Assembly: GCA_037039685.1 (NCBI GenBank)
Contig: JAWNGF010000012.1
Coordinates: forward strand, 186,001-250,000
Direction of reading: 5' to 3'
Source: Ceratobasidium sp. AG-K
Lineage: Eukaryota > Basidiomycota > Agaricomycetes > Cantharellales > Ceratobasidiaceae
DNA length: 64,000 nucleotides
Shown here: one piece after another, positions 48,301 through 57,800 of the stretch
Position numbering within the stretch: position 1 is the first letter of the stretch
How the letters are laid out: each line of letters begins with the position of its first letter
Notes under the pieces: generated by a model
Databases searched by the model: none
What the model was told of the DNA's origin: nothing
Seen by the model: only the letters and a program-made list of their open reading frames with translations
Made by a program: the position numbers and the translations under genes

Positions 48301-49590
48301 GATGAGCAGAGTGTCAACAAACCGTGGGGGATAGAGTACACCGAGCCACAGAACTCCGCGTTAAAACCCCAATGCTCAGTCCACGTCCAAAAACACAGGC
48401 AGGACACGTGTGCGCAGAGTACCAAGGGAAATGACCACGGCCGGAGCATTCTATCGAGGGCCACCCATCTCCCTCGTATCACCTGTACACGCTAAATTGC
48501 AAAAGCGTAAGCCAATCTGGTCGCCGTCGTACGAAATACGTCTCCCGACCCTAATATCCCCACAGTTCCATACCCCACATCAGTGCCGCAGCGCGGGGAA
48601 AAATGATCGAATACTGGGTTCCAAGCTCCGGAAGTCACATGCAGCTGTCTGGAACGCGCCACTTGACTATAGTGAACACTTTCCCTAGGCAACTCCTTTA
48701 ATTGACCTCATGCTGCCGGCGGACACTTTCGCTCCATGTACACTCAGGTGATCCTAATCACCTTTTTGGTCTTCTTGGGGAGGATTTGGCCCGCTCAGCA
48801 TGTGATCAGCTGTCCCCCCCCCCCCCCTCAACGTCATTGTCTTCCGAATTGGCAGTTGATGGGCGCAATATGACTCAAAGGGTAAGTAAATCAATTATTT
48901 CTCCGTCAACATGACCTATAATCTACGTAACAGAGCGATGGGAGTTTCGTACTTTCAGCCACCAGACCGAGGTTAATTTGGTGGGCTAGTCATTGTTCCC
49001 TCAGTTCTTCTGGTCCTTCGAGTGCACATGTATACTCATGGTTGTGCTTAGCCTATATTTAATCTTCTTATGCCCTTGCGATAAAAATCAAACTCTTGCT
49101 GTTGCCTTTGTTTAACAATATATACATGCCGATACGAGTGTTGTTGAGGAAAACACTCACGCCAAATCGACCCTGGGAGTGTGTTGAAACGAGTCAATAA
49201 ATTGATTCATCCGCACACATCCAACGGACCCGGGGCATTACACCTATGACGTCCCGAATACAGAGGAGTACTTGTATTTGAACCCCCCCCCCTCCCCCCG
49301 AGAAAGCAGTAACACTGCGCATATACCCAGCTCGTGGACTCTCGAGAGAACTGGAGGATGATGAAGATTTATGCTTCCATCTCGCAAACTAATCGTAAGA
49401 GACGCACGGCTAACTTTCCCGTATGAATCCAAGGTCTGAGCTTGCTACAAGCGCCCCGAAATAAAGAGAGCAGCGAGCGAACTGGAGCCAAGATCACATC
49501 AATTCATTATTATATCATACATTCCTATTCAGATTAAAATTGCTATCCATTATTCTCATTCGTCCGCTCTGGGCGCTACTTTCCCAGCCA
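48301..49590. other. intergenic with poly-C tracts
   Basis: No gene is seen. It contains a run of 14 C at 48814-48827 and a C10-T-C6 run at 49283-49299. Confidence 0.45.
48405..48410. promoter_or_regulatory. CACGTG hexamer upstream of the CBS-like gene
   Basis: ACACGTGT, an 8-base palindrome, lies 105 bases before the start at 48300 on the minus strand. In yeast CACGTG is bound by Cbf1, which controls sulfur-amino-acid genes; a similar link here is inference. Confidence 0.45.
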
Positions 49591-52500
49591 CTACCACTCG
49601 GACGTCAGCTTTCGGTGACCAACGAACAACGTCGCCCCGTTTGGTTGATCGACGCTATCTACGATAATCGCAGGGCACTTGGGGGCAGCGAGGATCGAGC
49701 CATACTTGGCTCCGATCCACAAGGCGACACCGTTCGTCCATCCGAACCCAGCTTGCACAGTGTATTCTCCTCCAGATCCGGCTTGGTCGACATCGACCGC
49801 TGAGAACTGCGTCGGGTGTGAATATGAACCAGAGCGGATGAGAAGCGAGCGTACCTTTTCGAACATATGCCCCTCGGAAGATGGGTCAGAATTGGTCGTG
49901 TTCAACTCGGCGGGGGAAAGCTGTTGGAGCAACCCGGGAATCGACCCACCAGTCGAGTACCTAGCGCATACATCCCGTCAATTTATCTTTTACCTTGACT
50001 GGGTATAACTGGCACTCACCAGCTGCAAAACGCGGCGCTCACGTATCGATTTGCAAGCTCTCGTGTCATGGCATCACGCCACTTTTCGTTCCGAGTCGCG
50101 CTGCCGCCGTTGAAGACAGTTCCATTGACAGCGTTGACATCAGCCGTTGCGAATCCGCCAAGCTCAAGTGTCTGCCTGAGAACCACCAACTGATTAGGTT
50201 ACAATGCTTTAAGTTTGCAAAGGCAACGTACTTGGGCAGCTGATCCTCGGTTAATCCGAGTTGGCCCTCGGGAATCAAATCAAAAGACGTAAACGGTCGT
50301 GTTGATGGTCGGTGGTTGGCGCTTGTTGAGATTCTTGGGCAGGTTATTGAGAGCCTCGAGGATGATGTAAATGTGTGGGGGCCAAGACTATCCGCGCCGA
50401 ACACCGTCAAAGATTAGTCCTTGACGTAAGAAGGATAGACTCACGTTGGGGAAATCCCACTGCAGCCCAGTCTCCAAAAACGTACTTGGGAACGTGCCAT
50501 TGTACGAGTTGAGAACAAAGTTAACCGAGGAAAAGACACTGAATGCTTTGCTCTCGGACCTAAAGATCCCAGACTGTTGGTCTCGATGATACGCTTCGGA
50601 GTTGAAAACACTCACTTGAGCACGCTCTTTGGCCAAATGCCCATCCAAAGAGGGTAAAACGCCGCCGCGGAGAACACAGGACTCTGGGCACCCGCCGTGA
50701 CGTTAAAATCGTAGAAGGCGGACTTTTGCTCGTTCCAGCAGAGATCGAGAATGGCATTCTTGAGCGTCGCGGCTGTCTTGCGGTACGAGTTGGCCGACGC
50801 ACGAGCTTCAAGGGAGCGTTTGACCTTGGCTTGTCGTTCGAGGAGGGATGCAAGTTGAATGTGCGCGCCGTAGAGGATGCTGTTAAGGTCAACCGGGACG
50901 ATGCCTCGGACGTTCAGGGAGCGAAGTTGGGGTTGGGTGTTGGTCAGGTTTCCAGAGAATTGTACACGGGACCAACTGTTCATGACACACGATTAGACTG
51001 GAGTCAAGGGGAAGATAAAGTAGAACGTACCGAGCGGAGTAATCCCATCCGCTCTCTGCACCACTCGCCAACTCGGCATACAGATCGCCCTTTTGCTCCT
51101 CGGTTAATGCCGGCTCAGCCTCGTTCGCGGTTAGGTAATCCTCCAGATACGACTACACAGCGCCAAACAATCAATACCACCAATTTGGAAGCTGGTCGAA
51201 GGTGAGCCTACGTACCTCGGGCCTGGGTGCAGTATTCACGACTGCGTACCGGAACACCTTGTGCGTCTTGTTCGAGTTTGGCGAGTCGACACTTATTGTC
51301 CGGTTCGTCGTCCACCATGCTAGTTCTTTTTGCGCTAGCGGCAGGGCTCGGTCGAGGATCGAAGTGTCCTTGGTGCGGTTCACGTAGGCGGCTAGCATCT
51401 AAGCAAGACCATTTCAAGTTAGAACGATCTGGAGCAGCATAGGGCGAACAATCCAAAGAAAAAGGATACGAGACATCAAGGGAAACACTCACGTGAATGA
51501 AGACAGGGGGCTGGCTTCGATTCAAATAATAAATTCGACCTCCATTAGGAATGAACCCAATGGTCTCGAGCTCATCCATAAAGTTTTGGAGGGTCGAGTT
51601 GACAATATCATACAGCTGCGACTCGAGGAGACCACGAACGATCCAATACGAATCCCAATAGTCTACAAAGAGGTTCGTGAGTAAAGGCACAGGGTCGGAG
51701 CTGATAATGACGTACATTGTTCCCTAAACCGGCCACCAGGGACAACGAAGGTGTGATTGAGCGGAATAAGCGAGCTTTCACATCCAGTTGTGCCATTTCG
51801 GTTGGAACAGAGGGTTTCGCGGTTGGTACCACGAATAAGATCAGACCAGTAGGTATGAATAATCTACAAGGGCCAAATTAGTTGACCGGCTCCTACTTGG
51901 AGGTGAGCCGGGAACTAACCTTGGACCACGCCTTCACAAGCGGATTCTTGATCTTCTTGAGGAACGAGGGGTTCTCTGGGAAGTCGGCGAGCGTGAGCGC
52001 CTCGAGTTCTAGCCCTTCGCCTTTCTATACGCCGAATAAACGTGTTGGGGTACAGTTCGTGAGAGGAAATTCGTGGATACTCGTGAGAAGGTGTATGCAT
52101 AAATGGGGAATAGACGTACAAAATCGTTGGCGACAAAATTAGTAATGGCTCCGACAGTGACGTTGTCCTGCGACCCGAGAGCGTTAAAGTCAGACAAGAC
52201 ACGTTGTGAGTCGAATGCCGTGGGCTTGTCGACAAAGGTCTTGGAGTCGGGGAATGGCTTGGCCAGGTTTATCGATTGGAGGAGCTACGGCGACGAGTGA
52301 GAGCGGGTTGAAATATAGGATGGTGTGGACGTACCTGGCCCGCACAGAAAATCTCGCTTGGGCACCATGCTTGCTTGGGAGGCAGGGCGGCCTGGCTCGG
52401 TAAATTCGAGTCCAGAGGGGCCGTAGGGCTTGGAACCGCAGTCGAAACGGCGGTAGTCGCACCGGTAGCAGGCCCAGTGCTGACGGCTCCCGTCGTAATC

Positions 52501-52607
52501 GCAGTAGTCCTAGACGCTGAAGTCGTAGTCGAAGTCGAAGTCTCGGCCTGAGGTAGAGCACTCGCCCCAACGGCACAGGCAGCAGCAACGACCAGTGACA
52601 AGCGCAT
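49591..52607 (-). CDS. secreted trehalase, glycoside hydrolase family 37
   Basis: The gene starts at ATG 52607 and ends at TAG 49593-49591, with about ten exons split by short introns. The N-terminus is a signal peptide (MRLSLVVAAACAVGASALPQ) followed by a Thr/Ser-rich linker of about 60 residues. Catalytic-domain landmarks are PGGRFREQYYWDSYW (trehalase signature 1), ETIGFIPNGGRIYYLNRSQPP, AESGWDYSARW, LNSILYGAHIQLA and QWDFPNSWPP (signature 2). The C-terminus has a GEYTVQAGFGWTNGVALW motif typical of the family. GH37 enzymes hydrolyse alpha,alpha-trehalose to two glucoses by an inverting mechanism. The signal peptide and lack of a calcium-binding neutral-trehalase N-terminus suggest an extracellular or vacuolar acid-type enzyme. 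A TATAAAG element (minus strand, 52672-52666) is 59 bases upstream. Several Asn-x-Ser/Thr sites fit secretion. Confidence 0.92.
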
Positions 52608-53027
52608 GGTGAACCCCAGACTGAACAGACGAGGGGAATGGGGCCCAAGTGGGATTGCGGGGTGACTTTATACCGACTGTGGGGAAATCTCTAAGCCATT
52701 ACATCATCTCAAGCGAGCTCTGCGTAGAACGGGCGCCACTTTCTGATCACACGCACCTGATTTCCTACCGCAGACGTTCGACGCCCATCACTCGCCAACC
52801 TCTGCAGCCGCCCCCGAGTTCGGAACCACCCATGTCTGATCGCTTAGAGGTATTCAATGCAAGTCGTTTTCACACAACGTGCAGTTTCAGACCTATTCCA
52901 TGGAAATATCAAGCGAAATGAAAGAGCAAAAATGGATGTTGATGCTCCCACGTTGACGTCACCCCGAGCGCTTGGCGGTCAACCCCTACTCCCATGGACT
53001 CGGCGCTTATATTTGCGTCCACAACAA
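52608..53027. other. intergenic, trehalase to tRNA
   Basis: No gene is seen apart from the trehalase promoter at its left end. Confidence 0.4.
52666..52672 (-). promoter_or_regulatory. TATA box of the trehalase gene
   Basis: TATAAAG on the minus strand lies 59 bases before ATG 52607. Confidence 0.45.
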
Positions 53028-53110
53028 GGAGCGATGGTGTAGTTGGTTATCACGTCTGTCTAACATTTGGTGTTCACAGACGGTCCTCAGTTCGAACCTG
53101 GGTCGCTTCA
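53028..53110 (+). tRNA. tRNA-Val (anticodon AAC) with a 9-base intron
   Basis: A full cloverleaf can be drawn. The acceptor stem is GGAGCGA (53028-53034) with TCGCTTC (53103-53109) plus discriminator A; one pair is G-U. The D arm is GTGTAGTTGGTTATCAC with the A-box pattern. The anticodon stem TCTGT/ACAGA encloses CTAACA, a 9-base intron TTTGGTGTT (53066-53074) directly after position 37, and C38. The anticodon AAC is at 53062-53064. The T arm is CTCAG-TTCGAAC-CTGGG, containing the B box. Mature length would be 74 bases before CCA. AATTTTCTTTT follows directly and can serve as a Pol III terminator. The exact intron end may slide by a base or so. Confidence 0.9.
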
Positions 53111-53121
53111 ATTTTCTTTTA
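53111..53121 (+). terminator. Pol III terminator T-runs
   Basis: TTTTCTTTT follows the tRNA within two bases of its discriminator base, the usual position for Pol III termination. Confidence 0.6.
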
Positions 53122-53829
53122 TGCTTTCTCAATGCGTCCCCCATTCCCATTCCGGCTAATGATATTTCCCAAATTACTAATGTGCATCCATTTTTGGTAC
53201 CAAAAACGTCGTCATTTGAACCTGCTCCCGCTCGGCCATTCCAACATTTTTCACTCCACAAACAATACTCGTATGGGTTGGTTACATAAGTATCTCTTGG
53301 GTGCGCTCGTCATTCAACTGTATTCGGACCCCCTTACTAAATCAGGTCACAATACGCTTACTAGCCCTTGTTGATTCACAGTACAACGTGCCCGCTCAAT
53401 CAGATTATTCCCTCGCCCATAGATTGTTCGTTCTTCCCATTCCAGATGCTCATTTTGAAGTTCGTTTGCAAAATGGCTGTGATCGCTTCGACGAGTTTGC
53501 GTGAGTCAGTTCGGCGCTGCCAAATCACACTCAACATCATCCCCAAGATGTGACAGTAAACAGCTCCCCTGTGTCGTGGTATATCAAATCTGGGCGAGCG
53601 AGTGTATCGAGCTAGCAATAGGTTGGCTTGGCACACGAGCCCCCTGATTTTATGATTGTATGCTGGGTACAGCTGCAAGGCCAAGGAAGCCACCATCTTG
53701 GCTACAAGGACGTTCAGCACTTGTACCCGGTATGCTTGTTCCTCCCACCGACCACTACCTTGTCCTCCGTTTCCGGTTCTGGTAGAATACTATATGCTAC
53801 CCAAGATTTTGTAGCACTTGATTAGTAGA
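53122..53829. other. intergenic, tRNA to patatin-like relic
   Basis: No gene is recognised. Confidence 0.35.
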
Positions 53830-54536
53830 CAATATCGACAACCCCGACGAGCTCCCTGGGCTCAACTTGATGTCCTTGGGTACGCAGTTATTTATATCCA
53901 TCCAGGTATGCATGAATCACATGGTCTGCAGCAGGGCGGCAAACTGTCAGGACTTTCTTCTTTGCTTATCCCTCGGGAGATAATGTGTCGGGTTCCAGAA
54001 ATCAGCCAGCTAGATCGGACGCCTGACCCATGGGAATACTTTGACATGATAGCAGGGACCGGGACGGGCGCGTAGGTGTCAGTCTGATACTTAACACATC
54101 AGGGTTTCCTAAACGAATTTGTGTTAAAATCTCAGGATATCTGCCGTCCTGCTCAGGCGGTTACGAATGAGTATCACCGATGCTATAGTTGCCTACAATC
54201 AGCTGATGAACATCGTGTTCTCCGAACCGGAATCTGTGCTCGGTGGCAGGAATGGTGCATTCAAGGCCAGTGAGATGGAGAAAGAGCTAAAGGCAGTCGT
54301 CCAGGTTGCGATGGGAAACAGAGAAGAGAAAATGCTGGAAGCACCCGGAGATCCCTCATGTAAAGTGTGAGTAACGTTCGTTTGTACGATTGTTGTGGTT
54401 CACTAACCAATTGGTCAGTGTGGTGCAGGCCACGCCTGCTTATCTATATGACATCCTGCCTACCGCGCGAGTTCCGAACCTACACTGCTCATACCACGGC
54501 TCTTTCCGATCTCACAATATGGGAAGCACTACGCGC
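53830..54536 (+). pseudogene. patatin-like phospholipase gene, 5' fragment
   Basis: The fragment reads PGLNLMSL, then GGKLSGLSSLLIPREIM, LDRTPDPWEYFDMIAGTGTG, an intron (from the gtaggt donor at about 54073 to the acceptor at 54135), then AISAVLLRRLRMSITDAIVA and KASEMEKELKAVVQVAM. After a second intron it continues with EFRTYTAHTT and TIWEALRA up to 54536, where the copia LTR begins. This is the order of the N-terminal half of fungal patatin-like proteins. The family's DGGG-x-R-G oxyanion loop is degraded, and the GTSTG nucleophile motif reads GTGTG, so the catalytic Ser is absent. At least one frame change lies near 54460-54480. The remainder of the gene continues after the retrotransposon at 59444. 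Confidence 0.72.
54532..54536. repeat. 5-base target-site duplication, left copy (CGCGC)
   Basis: CGCGC directly precedes the 5' LTR and is repeated directly after the 3' LTR at 59444-59448. Collapsing the two copies rejoins the patatin frame as LRA|TTIHPELF. Confidence 0.9.
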
Positions 54537-54804
54537 TGTTGAATATACAGTCTTATACGTAGATATATGCGCATCACGTGATTGCGTTCCACATGGTCTC
54601 GAGCTTCGGAGAAAGTTTTCCTCAGTTCTCTACTCTCAAGTAGCACGAGCTGAGGTATAGTTTAGATGTTTCTTTTCATTTTCTATTACTTATATTACCT
54701 GTAGATACACGATTATCTAGGTATATATATACAAGTTCTCTACTCTCAAGTAGCACAAGCTGAGATACACAATTATCTAGCCCGGCACTGCGCATATCGC
54801 AACA
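54537..54804 (+). repeat. 5' LTR of the copia element
   Basis: 268 bases, TGTTG...CAACA. It holds a TCACGTGA palindrome about 37 bases from its start and an internal duplication: TTCTCTACTCTCAAGTAGCA occurs at about 54619 and again at about 54736, and ACACGATTATCTAG/ACACAATTATCTAG likewise twice. Confidence 0.95.
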
Positions 54805-54818
54805 GGTTATGAGCCCTG
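54805..54818 (+). promoter_or_regulatory. primer-binding site, half initiator-tRNA-Met type
   Basis: GGTTATGAGCCCTG immediately follows the LTR. It is the exact complement of the anticodon arm of yeast-type initiator tRNA-Met (CAGGGCTCATAACC), as in elements such as Drosophila copia that prime from a half-tRNA. It overlaps the start codon of the polyprotein at 54809. Confidence 0.7.
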
Positions 54819-57800
54819 GTAGCGTCAAAAGTGAAGCAGAAGAGGACCCAGTGAACGCTGTAAACGTTACTACCCCAACAATGGCATCGACCGACGCTTA
54901 CCTTAGTAAGAAAACCTACGAGATTCCGCTCTTGAAGGACGACGGATCCAACTACGATTCGTGGAAATTCCGCCAAACAACGGTCCTACGCATACGAGGA
55001 CTGCTCAAAATCGCTTATGGCACCGAAAGACAGCCTGAACCACTCACCGAGATCGATAAAAAGGACTCTGTCAAAGTGTCAGCCAATAAAACCAAAATCG
55101 AAAACTGGCAGAAACGAGACGATGATGCATTCGCTCAAATTACCTTGAACATGGAAGACGGAGCGATGGCCGACGTGAGGGAGACGACATCGGCGCACGA
55201 GGCGTGGACGAAAGTTGTCGAGCGCTGGGAAGGGAAAGGAATGCAGTTGCTTTCTTTCTGCTATAAGCAACTCATGAGCGCGAAAATCGAGGAGGAAGAA
55301 AACTTATCTGCTGGTTTCAATCGCATCCAATCGATTGCCTCGAAAATGAAGACCCTCGGCGAGCCCGTTACCGACCTACTGCTTGCCCAAGTCTTCATGA
55401 ATGCGCTCCCCCCGTCCTATGCGATTGTCAGTACGATCCTCCAGACATCCACCCAGACCGGACTCATTACCTCGGAAATGGTCACAAATGCCGCCTTTAC
55501 TGAAGAGGAACGACGGAAGACAGGCGACGGACTCACTGCGATGTATGCTCAAGCTCCCAAGCCGAAATCCAAGAAACCGAGCGATCCGAAAGGGAAGAAA
55601 AAGGCGAAAGGCCCCTTATGCGATAACTGCGCCAAGCCCGGGCACACCAAGAAGGAATGCTGGGCGAAAGGAGGCGGAGCCGAAGGGACTGGACCGCACC
55701 AAAAGCAACAAGCCGCTAAGTCAAACGAGCCGAAACCGAGCGAATCGAGTACTGCACCTAAAACCGAGTCAGCCAAAGTGGCTCTGACACCCGCTGAACC
55801 CGAGGATATGCCGTCGCTATATGCAATGCCGGCCGTGGACAATCCGTCTGCCCGAGACACGTGGCTGCTCGACTCTGGCGCGTCAAAACATATGACTCGA
55901 AATCGAGCATGGTTCTCGACTTACCAGCCATTGGTACCACCAATCCCAGTTCGAGTGGGCGACGGGAACCTGACTAATGCGACCGGAATCGGCCGTGTGC
56001 TGCTTACGCTATGCAACGAAGCCCGTCAGGAGACCGAAATGTTCATTGACGGTGTACTACACGTACTGGGACTGCATGCGAGCCTCATGTTGGTCAAACA
56101 GCTTGCCAAAACTGGCACCTTCGTTCTATTTGGCGACAAGGATGCCAGGCTCCTCGAGGACAAGGGCCGTGGACCCAAGATCGGCTATGCACGCGAGTTA
56201 GGTGTCAAGCTTTACCGACTAAATGCGCGAGTTAAACATGCCGAACCGACCGCTCACCTTGCCACTGTCGAGCCGGAGGGCCTGAACGATAAGGACGACC
56301 TAGAAGCAAACGAGTTCATCGCATATACCGCCAGTCACATCGCTCGAGCCGACCTACATACCTGGCATCGCCGCCTAGGCCACATAAACTACAAATACGT
56401 GCTGGATATGGTCAGAAAAGGCGCCGTTCAAGGAATGGATATTGTAGGAAGTCGCTTACCGCCGCAATCGAAATGCGAGCCGTGCCTCAAGGGCAAACAG
56501 ACTCGTGCCCCGTTTCCGACGTCAACAAATCGAGCGTCCGACGTACTCGAGCTACTCCATAGCGACCTACACGGGCCTGTCGCTGTTCAAGCGATTCAAG
56601 GCTATCAGTACTTCGCCATCACGATCGATGATAAGTCCCGCAAAATGTTTGTGCACTTACTTAAGCACAAGAACGAATACGCGATGCACTTCAAAGAGCT
56701 AAAAGCGTCAGCGGAGAATCAAACGGGCAAGCGAATCAAGCACTTACAAACCGATGGCGGAGGCGAATATGCATCGAACGCATTCGAAGCGTGGCTCAAG
56801 TCGCACGGAATCGAACACCAAAAGACCGAGGCGGACTCATTGGCCAGCAATGGCGTTGCAGAGCGAGCGATTCGCACATTAAACGACAGCCAACGGACAA
56901 TGCAAGCAGATGCAGACTTACCTGACAAGTTCTGGGGGTTTGCCATTGTCCATGCCGCATACATCTGGAATGTGACGCCGAAACGGTCGCTTGACGGCAA
57001 AACCCCGGACGAGGTATTCACGGGCAAGTTACCCAATGTCTCCCGAATCCGAACTTTTGGCTGCAAGGCATGGGTTCGAGTACCCGATGGCCAACGTACC
57101 AAGCTGCAGGCAAGATCGCTCGAATGCACTTACCTCGGATTTGCTCCAGGTCGCAAGGCGCACATGCTTATCCAGCGCCCGATTGGTCGCGTAATCACCT
57201 CACGCGACGTTGTATTCGATGAAGGAGGCGAAACCCAACAGCGAGTGATCATTGAGGACTTCGAGGACGAGTTCCCAGAGCAAGTGGGCGATCAAGAACG
57301 CCAAGAGCCAATGCCTGAGGTCGCCGTCGAGTCAGAAACCGAGCCAGAGCGCCAAGAGTCAGTAAACGAGCAAGAATCCGAGTCCGAGTCCGAGCCAGAA
57401 GAGTCAAATAGCGAGCCCGAGATCGAGCCGGCAAGCGATTCCCCCGTCGTGCCAGAGCCGCCAGTAACTCAGCCCGAGCCTCCACGTCGATCAGGTCGAG
57501 TTACGAGACCGCCGACACGATACGGAGCTGAAGTGGGCGCGCAGAACGAGACTGCCACGCGAGCCGATAAGCCAACGACCGAGAGCGCCATGAATGCGCT
57601 AATTGAGCATCCCCCCGACACCTATGCCGAAGCGATGGCGCGTCCAGACGCCAATCTATGGCTCGAGGCGATGATCGAGGAGATAAAGTCGATTACCAAG
57701 CACAAAGTTTGGAAACCGGCCGATAGACCGAGCCACAAGCGAGTTATCAAATGTCGATGGGTGTATGCATACAAGCGCGATGTCGATGGCGAAATCCTCA

